This document shows, in pieces, positions 7,232-13,284 of a stretch of 23,415 nt of DNA. Position 1 is the first letter of the stretch, and the number at the start of each line of letters is the position of its first letter. The position numbers and the translations under genes are program-made. Under the pieces are notes generated by a model. That model saw nothing but the letters and a program-made list of their open reading frames with translations. It made no database searches and was not told the origin of the DNA. Source of the DNA: a virus; IMG/VR virus record IMGVR_UViG_3300037284_000008, positions 1 to 23,415 of that record, one strand, 5' to 3'.

Positions 7232-7491
7232 CTGCCGCCCGCCTCCCCCGCGTCGGCGCGCTCGTGCTCGTGCGGTGGGAGGATGCCGACGGCGTACTTG
7301 AGCGCAGCGCCGGCGACCGCGACTCGCCGACGCCTGAGGCCGACGCTGAAACCGTGGGCTGGCTATGCAAGCGCACACGGCGCAAGCTACACGTTGCGTG
7401 CGAGCGCTTCCCCAGAGGTTGCCGCGACCGCTATCGCGGCGTGACGCGCATCCCGATCGGCTGGGTGCGCGAAGTGGTAAGGATCGCCTAG
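7228..7491 (+). CDS. Hypothetical protein, 87 aa, last gene of + strand arm
   Basis: Start set at GTG 7228, overlapping the methyltransferase stop; TTG 7213 in frame is less likely. The product is basic and beta-rich (RVGALVLVRWEDADG at the N-terminus; IPIGWVREVVRI at the end), with HVACERFPRGCRDRYRG in between, and resembles an SH3-like small domain. Function not recognised. It ends in a TAG at 7489-7491 that shares the palindrome CTAG with the stop of the convergent gene, leaving no room for a terminator between the arms. Confidence 0.65.
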   Translation: MTAARLPRVGALVLVRWEDADGVLERSAGDRDSPTPEADAETVGWLCKRTRRKLHVACERFPRGCRDRYRGVTRIPIGWVREVVRIA

Positions 7492-7895
7492 CGCCCCGCG
7501 CAGCCCGTCTCGCTCGCGTGGTACGAGCAGATCCGCTCCTCGAGCCCAGCGATGCGGGAGCGGTCCGCCTGCAGCTTCGTGCGTACCCGTCCGACGTCGT
7601 CTTGCAGGTCGAATATCCTTCGATCCCGTTCAATCAGCCGTTGCTCTAGCTGGTCGATCCGTTCAATGATCGCGCCGTCGTCACTCCCGACGTGCACCTG
7701 CCCTGCCATGGCGGCAGCGCCCAACGTGAACATCCCGGTGATCGTCGCGACGAGCGCACCTCCGACCGCGCTAATCACCGCAGCCCAAATCGGACGACCT
7801 CGCAAGCGGTCAGACCACGAGCGTCGTGGCGTTGCGGGCGGGCGCAGATCACCGTCCCGCTCGACGGCCGCCAGTCGATACTCTCCGCGCGGCAT
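7488..7895 (-). CDS. Membrane protein with coiled coil (spanin-like candidate)
   Basis: Start is ATG 7895 (TGATG with the upstream stop, GGGG seven bases before) or GTG 7898. About 33 polar, basic residues precede one long hydrophobic segment (WAAVISAVGGALVATITGMF and onward, about residues 36-65). The C-terminal 70 residues are heptad-like and charged (IIERIDQLEQRLIERDRRI, then DVGRVRTKLQADRSRIAGLEER) and end in a short Cys-containing tail. A cytoplasmic N-terminus and a periplasmic coiled coil fit an inner-membrane spanin (Rz-like) or another lysis accessory protein. It is the last gene of the lysis cassette. No sequence signature proves the spanin role. Confidence 0.6.
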   Translation of the reverse strand: MPRGEYRLAAVERDGDLRPPATPRRSWSDRLRGRPIWAAVISAVGGALVATITGMFTLGAAAMAGQVHVGSDDGAIIERIDQLEQRLIERDRRIFDLQDDVGRVRTKLQADRSRIAGLEERICSYHASETGCAGR

Positions 7896-8107
7896 CACGC
7901 GACCCCGACTAGTTGCTCCACGTAGTGCAGCCGTTTCTCGACCGCGACCGCGCGCTCCTCGTCTTGCTCGTGGAGCAATGTTACGAGGCGCAGCACTTCG
8001 CCGAGCTCGGCGGTCTGCTCATTCACGGCGTCGGCTAGTACGCGCTGGCGCTCCTCGAGGGCGCGCAGCCGCTTCGTGATTTCGTTTTGGCACTCGATCC
8101 GATTCAT
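7895..8107 (-). CDS. Small coiled-coil protein, 70 aa
   Basis: Begins at ATG 8107, which makes an ATGA overlap with the lysozyme stop; an in-frame upstream start at 8134 would overlap more. Nearly the whole protein is charged helix with Leu/Val heptads (EITKRLRALEERQRVLADAV, then ELGEVLRLVTLLHEQDEE). There is no membrane segment or export signal. It may partner with the downstream membrane/coiled-coil protein, an inference from adjacency and shared architecture. Function unknown. Confidence 0.6.
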   Translation of the reverse strand: MNRIECQNEITKRLRALEERQRVLADAVNEQTAELGEVLRLVTLLHEQDEERAVAVEKRLHYVEQLVGVA

Positions 8108-8721
8108 GACACAAGCTCCAACGGCCAGTAGCACTCCGCCGGGTCCAGCGCCGAGTTCGCTTCGACGACCGCCGCGTTGCGGAACGCGATTTTCTGCTCG
8201 ACGTTTCGTCGCACGACGCCGGGGTTGCCAGCTTCGCGCAGATGACTTTCCTTCGCCGCGCGCCCCCAGTCACGCGCCCGGCATGCCTCGCGGTGCTTCG
8301 GCCATTTTGCGAGGCTAGCACCCGCAGCCCACGCGCGCGACAATGCGCCTAGCTGCGCGTCCGCAGGCCACTCAGCGAAGTCGCGGAACGTGCCTCGCAG
8401 CATGCCTGCATTCGCTTCCAGGCGCCGCTCAGTGAGAGCGTCGATATCACGCTCAGCCAGCCGTAGCGCGCCACGATACGCGGCGGCAACGCGCCCCCGC
8501 GGCATCGCCTTGACTCGCGACCATTCGTCGAACACTTCGGCGGGTGTCGCCACCCGCCCGTCGATCCGCCAAGGCAGCTGCAGCGCCAGCCCGATCGGGT
8601 CTATGAGCGCGCCCACGCCGACGGTCACGAGTCCGCGGACGTCGAGGTACGGCCACGCGACGCGCCCCTCGAGCGGCTCGCTGAAGTCGTGCCACAGGGC
8701 GAGGACGGAGGGGCGGATCAC
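8104..8721 (-). CDS. T4-lysozyme-like muramidase (endolysin)
   Basis: The 205-residue product begins at GTG 8721, which overlaps the upstream stop and has AGGAG six bases ahead. The N-terminal region LEGRVAWPYLDVRGLVTVGVG carries the Glu-Asp-Thr triad of T4-type lysozymes at E18, D27 and T33; the spacing (9 and 6) equals that of T4 lysozyme (E11, D20, T26). The later region (LGALSRAWAAG, HREACRARDWGRAAKES, NPGVVRRNVEQKIAF) fits the helical lobe of phage muramidases. It would cut the glycan strands of peptidoglycan at lysis. No signal peptide or SAR-type N-terminal segment is seen, so it should need a holin. Confidence 0.82.
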   Translation of the reverse strand: MIRPSVLALWHDFSEPLEGRVAWPYLDVRGLVTVGVGALIDPIGLALQLPWRIDGRVATPAEVFDEWSRVKAMPRGRVAAAYRGALRLAERDIDALTERRLEANAGMLRGTFRDFAEWPADAQLGALSRAWAAGASLAKWPKHREACRARDWGRAAKESHLREAGNPGVVRRNVEQKIAFRNAAVVEANSALDPAECYWPLELVS

Positions 8722-8903
8722 GAAGCTCTCCTGGGCCACAGCTCCCACGGGCCCCACGGGTCGTCGTAGCCGGCGCACGCTTCTTCGGTCTCGTCCGCTT
8801 CGTTCGCTTCGCGCGCGGCGGCGTCTTCCGCGCGCTGGCGCTCAATGGCCGCGCGTGCGCTGCGCCGCTCCTGGCGGTCTGCTTTGGTGCGTTGCGCTTT
8901 CAT
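8718..8903 (-). CDS. Small Arg/Ala/Glu-rich protein, 61 aa
   Basis: Start at ATG 8903, overlapping the amidase stop (ATGA). The first 45 residues are a charged helix (QERRSARAAIERQRAEDAAA); the C-terminus is Trp/Pro-rich (DDPWGPWELWPRR). There is no hydrophobic segment, so it is not a holin. Position between two peptidoglycan enzymes suggests a lysis accessory role, but nothing in the sequence shows one. Confidence 0.5.
   Translation of the reverse strand: MKAQRTKADRQERRSARAAIERQRAEDAAAREANEADETEEACAGYDDPWGPWELWPRRAS
8726..8732 (-). promoter_or_regulatory. Ribosome binding site of the muramidase gene
   Basis: On the minus strand this reads AGGAGAG; the AGGAG core ends six bases before the GTG at 8721. 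It lies inside the end of the preceding gene and decides the muramidase start over the longer GTG at 8778. Confidence 0.7.
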
Positions 8904-9379
8904 GCCAGCATTGGGTCGAGGCTGAAGAACCCAGTCCAATCGCCGATATGCTTTCGGTGCTCCGCGACGACACCGTAGCGCTTTCCGTCGAAACTGTTGC
9001 CGTCGACGGTGATGACGGTCCCGTCGCCGGGTACTCGCACGACGATCGCGCCGTGCTGCCCGCGGTGCCGGTACGCCTCCGCGCCGACGTGAGGCAACGG
9101 CTTGAACTGCAGGTCATGCGGCGCCTCGAAGCCGCGCCCCGGCAGCCACACCCAGTCAGCGGGCGGCTCGGCGCCATGCGCCGCGCGGTACCGCTCGCGG
9201 AGGCAGTGCAGGACGAACGCGCGGCACCACGACAGCGGGCGCCCCCTCGCGTCTACCGGGTCCGCTTGCGGAGGGCGCAACGTGTCGAGCCACACGCGCT
9301 CGTGTACGTCGCCCGCGCCGACGTAGCTGAGCGCAATCACGGCTAGCGCTTCGCGCGCGATCGAGATGTCAGTTACCAC
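8900..9379 (-). CDS. CHAP/NlpC-like peptidoglycan amidase or endopeptidase
   Basis: Start taken at GTG 9379 (MVTDISIAREAL), 11 bases inside the preceding 40-codon gene. The 159-residue protein has the papain-like signature of CHAP domains: a Cys in LSWCRAFVLHC (C52), a His opening a strand in GQHGAIVVRV (H109) and an Asn in TVDGNSFDG (N128), spaced as a Cys-His-Asn catalytic set. The N-terminal helix (AREALAVIALSYVGAGDV) is typical. Such enzymes cut peptide cross-links or the amide bond of peptidoglycan. It may act in lysis with the muramidase, or be a virion-associated enzyme. The gene is on the minus strand of the lysis cassette. Confidence 0.68.
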   Translation of the reverse strand: MVTDISIAREALAVIALSYVGAGDVHERVWLDTLRPPQADPVDARGRPLSWCRAFVLHCLRERYRAAHGAEPPADWVWLPGRGFEAPHDLQFKPLPHVGAEAYRHRGQHGAIVVRVPGDGTVITVDGNSFDGKRYGVVAEHRKHIGDWTGFFSLDPMLA

Positions 9380-9491
9380 GGCAGCACCCCGCAACGAACA
9401 TGCCCACGCTGGTCACGACGGCCCAGTAGACGACGTCGATCGTCAGCGGCAGGTCTCCGCTGCAGACCAGCGCGGCGAGTGCTTGAGTCAC
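9369..9491 (-). CDS. Very short membrane protein, 40 aa (holin-like candidate)
   Basis: A short frame from GTG 9491 to TGA 9371-9369. Support: GGAGG eight bases before the GTG, a GTGA overlap with the previous gene, and a single clean hydrophobic segment (VVYWAVVTSVGMFVAG, about residues 20-35) with a short N-terminus. The alternative 84-codon frame across this stretch is Ser/Arg-rich and looks like a shadow. A single-span protein just ahead of a cell-wall hydrolase could be a pinholin/holin or antiholin, by position only. Confidence 0.6.
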   Translation of the reverse strand: MTQALAALVCSGDLPLTIDVVYWAVVTSVGMFVAGCCRGN

Positions 9492-9643
9492 CGCCGTCGC
9501 CTCCGCGCGACGATGTCTCGCAACCGCTGGCGCCGCGCGTCGATGTCGGCCGCGTCGATGCGCTCACCACCCCGCCGGAGCAGCGGCGCGACGACGCGGA
9601 GCAGGAGCTCCGCGGCGCGGAGGGCAAGCTCGGTTCGGCTCAT
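9488..9643 (-). CDS. Short basic amphipathic protein, 51 aa
   Basis: Runs from ATG 9643 to TGA 9490-9488. The ATG overlaps the stop of the Cys-rich lipoprotein (ATGA) and GAGGAG lies eight bases upstream. The sequence begins MSRTELALRAAELLLRVVAP, a Leu-rich amphipathic helix, and ends in a run of arginines (IVARRRRR). It could be a small membrane-active or membrane-associated lysis protein, but no family is recognised. Confidence 0.6.
   Translation of the reverse strand: MSRTELALRAAELLLRVVAPLLRRGGERIDAADIDARRQRLRDIVARRRRR
9500..9504 (-). promoter_or_regulatory. Ribosome binding site of the 40-codon membrane gene
   Basis: Minus strand GGAGG, eight bases before GTG 9491. It is embedded in the Arg-rich end of the upstream gene and is the main reason to accept such a short frame. 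Confidence 0.6.
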
Positions 9644-9879
9644 CGCCTACACTCCTCAGCGTGTGCCAAGATTTGCGCGTCGCACGCAGCCAGCCCAACG
9701 TCGTAGCAGAGGTCGTCTTCCCCGCGGCACGCCTCGACGACAGACTCGGCGCACGCGCGGTCGAGCGCCTCCGCGCTGCGTGGGCTGCACGGGTTTGCGG
9801 CGCACCCGCCGAGCACGATCGGCGCGAGGCCGAGCGCGATGCGGAGGTCCCGCCAGAGCTTGCGCCAGCGCCGCCTCAC
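9640..9879 (-). CDS. Cys-rich lipoprotein, 79 aa
   Basis: Start GTG 9879 overlaps the upstream stop (GTGA) and follows a purine-rich GAGGGCGGAA. A basic N-terminus (MRRRWRKLWRDLR) precedes a hydrophobic stretch (IALGLAPIVLGGC) with an LGGC lipobox; cleavage before C26 would leave a lipid-anchored mature protein of about 54 residues. That mature part has six further Cys (NPC, ACA, EAC, LCY, ACD, ECR), spaced for disulfides in the periplasm. It lies in the lysis cassette. Candidate roles are an outer-membrane spanin partner or a superinfection-exclusion lipoprotein; sequence alone does not decide. Confidence 0.68.
   Translation of the reverse strand: MRRRWRKLWRDLRIALGLAPIVLGGCAANPCSPRSAEALDRACAESVVEACRGEDDLCYDVGLAACDAQILAHAEECRR
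9652..9657 (-). promoter_or_regulatory. Ribosome binding site of the 51-codon gene
   Basis: Minus strand GAGGAG, eight bases before ATG 9643, inside the last codons of the lipoprotein gene. Confidence 0.6.
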
Positions 9880-10148
9880 TTCCGCCCTCGCACCGCCTTC
9901 ACGGCGTCGGCGACGATCTCCTGGGCGATCGCTTTGACCTCGTCGGCTTGCGTGTTCTCCTCGCCAACGATGCGCACGTAAGAATCGACAACGAAGAGCG
10001 CGACGCCGGTCAGTACCGGAGCGAGCACGCCCACGGTAGCAGCCCAAGGCCCGACGGTGACTCCTAGCGTCGCGAGCAACGCTAGCAGCGCGGCGACGAG
10101 GACCGAAATTGAGGCGACAGTGGCGGTGTTTTTGACGGGTGTAGCCAT
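9876..10148 (-). CDS. Holin-like protein with two membrane segments, 90 aa
   Basis: Start ATG 10148. Two hydrophobic segments (about 12-33, VASISVLVAALLALLATLGV region; about 37-55, VGVLAPVLTGVALFVV) with a short loop, then a charged C-terminal helix (ENTQADEVKAIAQEIVADAV) ending in KAVRGRK. Size, topology and basic tail fit phage holins, which make membrane pores that release or activate endolysin. It lies upstream of both cell-wall enzymes in the same transcription direction. The 5' side has no strong ribosome-binding site; it begins four bases after the protease stop, so coupling is likely. Confidence 0.72.
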   Translation of the reverse strand: MATPVKNTATVASISVLVAALLALLATLGVTVGPWAATVGVLAPVLTGVALFVVDSYVRIVGEENTQADEVKAIAQEIVADAVKAVRGRK

Positions 10149-10152
10149 GAGG

Positions 10153-10668
10153 TTATTCTAGCACATTTCGAGGCAGCTCGCACCTAGCGCGCTGCTTTCC
10201 GCACGAGACGACGACGCACACGAGCGCGCCATCTGAATCCCACACCCCGGACCCCGAGTCCCCGGGACGGCACGGGTAGGCAAGCTGAGCCCCTAGGTGA
10301 CCGTGCCAATCAACCCACTCAACCGTTGCCGGAATCGACTCACCGCGCCCGGTCGTGACCGTGACCGTCTCACCGCGTCGCGGCGTCCCGACGGCTGCCC
10401 ATCGCGCGACTCGTCGCTCGGGGGTGTGCAGCTCAGCAAGGTCCCGCACCGGGTGACGTCGTGCTACACGCGCCCGGGTGCCCCGCTCGACCGTCGCCCC
10501 GTCACCGTCCACACAATGCGCCGCGGTGACGAGCGCTCGGGGTCCGATCCAGGTCGCCCCGCAGCGGCCGCCGTCAAGCGGGACAGTGAGCGACGAGACC
10601 TCGGGAGCCGTCGCGGGTTGGGCCACACACGACGCCAGCAACAGTGCCGCAGCTGCGGCTCGAGTCAC
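10153..10668 (-). CDS. Trypsin-like serine protease with lipoprotein signal
   Basis: The 171-residue product starts at GTG 10668 (GTGA overlap). A short signal with lipobox LLASC (C14) predicts export and lipid anchoring. The S1 family blocks are present: TAAHCV (H51), DLAEL (D76 as the candidate Asp) and the PGDSGSG block (S138). C36 and C52 fit the conserved disulfide next to the active His. The protein is shorter than typical trypsin-like enzymes (about 220 residues), with compact loops and a C-terminus ending SCGKQRARCELPRN. It would act outside the cytoplasm, in periplasm or outer membrane. Its place between a lectin-like tail gene and the holin-like gene suggests envelope attack or protection from superinfection; the substrate is unknown. 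S1 proteases are unusual in phage genomes. Confidence 0.8.
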   Translation of the reverse strand: MTRAAAAALLLASCVAQPATAPEVSSLTVPLDGGRCGATWIGPRALVTAAHCVDGDGATVERGTRARVARRHPVRDLAELHTPERRVARWAAVGTPRRGETVTVTTGRGESIPATVEWVDWHGHLGAQLAYPCRPGDSGSGVWDSDGALVCVVVSCGKQRARCELPRNVLE

Positions 10669-11612
10669 GGGATGGCCCCCAGCCCGTGGTAGTCGTCGAT
10701 CTGCGCCATGAGAGCTTCAACCTCGGTATCTGTTAGAGGTACGGAAGCTCCGCTGGCGACGTAGACGTCGAGTATGTCACCTTCAAGAAAAGCAGCTAAG
10801 CCTCCGTTGTTGGAGCCAAACCTGGTAAAGCCACCAATTGCCCTTGCGGTGTAACTCAGACCGGAGTCAATCTTTGATCCGTCTAACCAAATGTCGGCCG
10901 TGCCTCCAGACCCGTCGAAAACGAAAGCCAACACGTGATCGCCTGTAGAGGCGGCAGTGGCTGAGTCGCGCCAAGCCCCGTCGTAAAACGCCCAGAAACC
11001 GCTATGCACACCCATAATTAGGCGTCCAGTAGCGGCATCGGCTAAGTAACCCCCGGCTGTATCAAGGCTGACAGCGAACACGACCACGTGGCTCGTGTCA
11101 GCTGTCACATCTCCGTCTAGCAACAGACTGTCGTCCGTGCCGTCGAAATCGACTGACGCGCTACCCGGGTAAGCAGGCTGCTCCGTGGTATCCGATTGAT
11201 CTGCGGAGATGCCGCCGATCTGATCAACCCAGGCAGAAACCCCGGTCGCGGTAGTCACACCCCGCTTCGCGTCCCAGTTTACAGTCCCTGCTCGAACGTT
11301 CGTCGTGCTCGTGTCGGACGCCGTACCGACAGTGACCTCGACGGTGACACCGGTGCCGACCATGGCAGCCGTCGGGAAACCCGTGATCGAGAATGCACCG
11401 CCGGAGACCGTATCGGTGCCTAGCGTCTGACCGTTGACGGTGGCTGTAGCGGTGCTGCCATCGGCGGCTGTAGTAGTCCCCTCGATTGCGTCGCCAGTAT
11501 TCTCCTGGCTCTCGAACAGGGTAGTCGGTGTACTCGTGATCGTGACGGTGTCACCCCCAGCCGACCGGCTCGGCCCCAGCCCCAACGAAAGACCTAGACT
11601 CATGCCCGCCAT
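10665..11612 (-). CDS. LamG/ConA-like lectin domain tail protein (receptor binding)
   Basis: I start at ATG 11612 (MAGMSLGLS); ATG 11603 is possible too. The 315-residue product has a Gly/Ser-rich beginning, an Ig-like region (about 50-120; GTTTAADGSTATATVNG, VTVEVTVGTASDT), then a concanavalin/LamG-type jelly roll to the C-terminus (SVDFDGTDDSLLL, LAFVFDGSGGTADIWLDG, RFGSNNGGLAAFLEGDI). Such domains bind glycans, so it is probably a tail-tip or fibre adhesin. The 3' part, about 10,700-11,100, has visibly lower GC (about 53% counted over three lines, 10741-10920) than the surrounding genes, suggesting separate acquisition of the receptor-binding part. Confidence 0.7.
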   Translation of the reverse strand: MAGMSLGLSLGLGPSRSAGGDTVTITSTPTTLFESQENTGDAIEGTTTAADGSTATATVNGQTLGTDTVSGGAFSITGFPTAAMVGTGVTVEVTVGTASDTSTTNVRAGTVNWDAKRGVTTATGVSAWVDQIGGISADQSDTTEQPAYPGSASVDFDGTDDSLLLDGDVTADTSHVVVFAVSLDTAGGYLADAATGRLIMGVHSGFWAFYDGAWRDSATAASTGDHVLAFVFDGSGGTADIWLDGSKIDSGLSYTARAIGGFTRFGSNNGGLAAFLEGDILDVYVASGASVPLTDTEVEALMAQIDDYHGLGAIP

Positions 11613-11614
11613 TC

Positions 11615-12214
11615 TCAACCCCGCTCCTCGTCCCACCAAACCACGACGCCAACGTCTCTGGAGGTTACATCTTGCTGGACCTGGAAAACGAGATCCGACC
11701 CGTCGAACCCTAGAGACCAGTCAATCGACACACCCGATCGGCGCCCCGTCAGTGTACCGGTGATCGCAGTGTTTGCGGCGCCTACCGTGTCAGCAGTCAC
11801 GTTGTGGAGGTAGTAGTTACCACCCCCTCGCTCGACCTCGAATTCGAGGTCCCGAATATCAGCCCTAAAGGCGCTCTCCCGGAACGTCACCCGAATCCCG
11901 ATCCTGCGGATCTTCCCGTCTGCACTCGCCAGGCTCGCGAGCGCGTGTGACCATACGGTGATGAGACTCACGCCCACGCCGATCGACGAGATGGGCCTCT
12001 CATAATCGTGGAAATTGTGGAGGGGCAAGTCGTTGCAGTCGTAACCAGAGCCGTCCCCGGCCGCGAAAAGCATCGTGCTGAGCGGCGCGATGACGTTGAC
12101 CTTGCGCGCGTTGTCCGGGGTGACGGTCAAGCCGACGAAATCGAGCCCGCCCTGTAGCTCAAGCTCCACGCCGTCGTTGAGCACGCGACCGAAGTATGCG
12201 TCTAGTGCAGGCAT
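11615..12214 (-). CDS. Tail-associated hypothetical protein, 199 aa
   Basis: Start ATG 12214. No family recognised. The product is beta-rich with many Val, Asp and Gly (GVELELQGGLDFVGLTV; SLITVWSHALASLASADG; RIGIRVTFRE; LEFEVERGGGNYYLHN) and ends VGVVVWWDEERG. No membrane segment is seen. Placed between small tail/fibre genes, it is likely a virion component of the tail tip or a fibre-assembly partner, by position only. Confidence 0.6.
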   Translation of the reverse strand: MPALDAYFGRVLNDGVELELQGGLDFVGLTVTPDNARKVNVIAPLSTMLFAAGDGSGYDCNDLPLHNFHDYERPISSIGVGVSLITVWSHALASLASADGKIRRIGIRVTFRESAFRADIRDLEFEVERGGGNYYLHNVTADTVGAANTAITGTLTGRRSGVSIDWSLGFDGSDLVFQVQQDVTSRDVGVVVWWDEERG

Positions 12215-12218
12215 ACGA

Positions 12219-12488
12219 TCACCAGTACACGATGATGTCGGCGGTCGACGCCGAGCCGATAGCGGTCGCCTCGATCGGGACCGTCATCCCCGCCGTAACA
12301 GCAAGCGTGCGCACCTGCCCGGCGGCGGTCGTAACGACCAGGTCGCCTGCCGTGATGACGTAGATTTGCCTGCACGGACGTACGACGGGAGACTCCGCCG
12401 CCGACGTCAGGTCGATGTCCGCCACGAATGAAGTGTACGGCTTGCAGTCGCGCGCCGGTCGGATGTCTTCGTTGTCTGCTTTGCTCAT
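12219..12488 (-). CDS. Small beta-rich tail-tip/fibre-associated protein, 89 aa
   Basis: Start ATG 12488. After a polar N-terminus (MSKADNEDIRPARD) the protein is a set of short strands: QIYVITAGDLVVTTAAG, RTLAVTAGMTVPIEATAIG and TADIIVYW. This pattern is common in small phage proteins near fibre or head-decoration genes and may form a trimeric beta structure. Function not established. The start lies eleven bases after the preceding stop. Confidence 0.6.
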   Translation of the reverse strand: MSKADNEDIRPARDCKPYTSFVADIDLTSAAESPVVRPCRQIYVITAGDLVVTTAAGQVRTLAVTAGMTVPIEATAIGSASTADIIVYW

Positions 12489-12498
12489 GGCTCAGTCC

Positions 12499-13284
12499 TC
12501 ACCTTAGGTCTACCCCGCACCACGTCACGATCACCACGACGCCGTCGGCTCCGTCACCACCAGTCCCCGTTTCGCCTGCTAAAGTTCCGGCGGTCCCGTC
12601 TGAGGCTAACCCGCCGGACCCGTAACAGCTCGCACCAGCGCCGCCGCCTCCGGCTGTCGTCCCGAGGCTGGTGCCGGTGCCGCCGCCGCCGCCAGCGCCG
12701 TAACCTCGTCCAGCTGCGCCCGGGTCCCCGGCGGCGGCGGAACCGGGCCCCTCGTAGGGATATGCGGGGTCTGAGTCTGCCCCGACTGCGCCGGTGTTAC
12801 CCCCGTCTCCACCGTCCCATTTACGAGCATATTCCGTGTTCGTGTCGAAGACACCGAGGCCTAGAGCGCCGCTTCCGCCAGCGGCGCCGGTCGTACTAGT
12901 AGCGTCCGCGCCGCCCGCGCCGCCAGGCGCGGCAATCGACAGCGCCGCGCCCTGCACTAGCGTCTGTCCTCCGTTCCCGAGGCTGACAAGGTCACCGCCG
13001 GCCCCGATGGTGATCGTCAGCGGAGTAACGAGTTCACTGGCGGGCATTTGCACCCGTCGCAGCGCACCACTGCCGCCGCCGCCGCCACCGCCCTCGCCGT
13101 CGGCAGTGCTTCCAACGCCACCGGCCCCTCCGCCCCCTACCGCCGTAATATCGACGTAGACCGCGTTTGCGGGCATCGTCCATGTGCCGTCCGCCGTAAA
13201 CGTCTGCACGTTCGGCACGAGGCATGCGGTTCGATCGGCGAGCGCCTCTAGCGCGGTTGAAACGTCAGCTGCAGAGATGGTCAT
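12499..13284 (-). CDS. Gly-rich tail adhesin
   Basis: The 261-residue product starts at ATG 13284 (ATGA overlap). The N-terminus (QTFTADGTWTMPANAVYVDI) has a TADGTWT-type lead-in seen in phage Gly-rich tail domains, followed by very Gly-rich segments (VGGGGAGG, EGGGGGGG, GAGGGGGT, AGGGGAGA) and ending in a short strand (DGVVVIVTWCGVDL). Gly-rich repeats of this kind can form polyglycine-II sandwiches in phage adhesins, where loop variation sets host range. Its place among fibre genes fits. The alternating Gly runs also make this DNA prone to slippage. Confidence 0.7.
   Translation of the reverse strand: MTISAADVSTALEALADRTACLVPNVQTFTADGTWTMPANAVYVDITAVGGGGAGGVGSTADGEGGGGGGGSGALRRVQMPASELVTPLTITIGAGGDLVSLGNGGQTLVQGAALSIAAPGGAGGADATSTTGAAGGSGALGLGVFDTNTEYARKWDGGDGGNTGAVGADSDPAYPYEGPGSAAAGDPGAAGRGYGAGGGGGTGTSLGTTAGGGGAGASCYGSGGLASDGTAGTLAGETGTGGDGADGVVVIVTWCGVDLR

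Noticed and set aside
8390-9346. 318-codon plus-strand open frame across the lysis genes
   Set aside because: Antisense to the muramidase and CHAP-like genes, low-complexity Arg/Ser content, no motif.
9373-9627. 84-codon minus-strand frame in the lysis cassette
   Set aside because: Ser/Arg/Gly-rich with no ribosome-binding site; the 51- and 40-codon frames over the same stretch have good sites and overlaps.
10232-10276. GC-rich inverted repeats resembling a terminator
   Set aside because: Inside the protease coding sequence, no T-run follows; likely coding coincidence in high-GC DNA.
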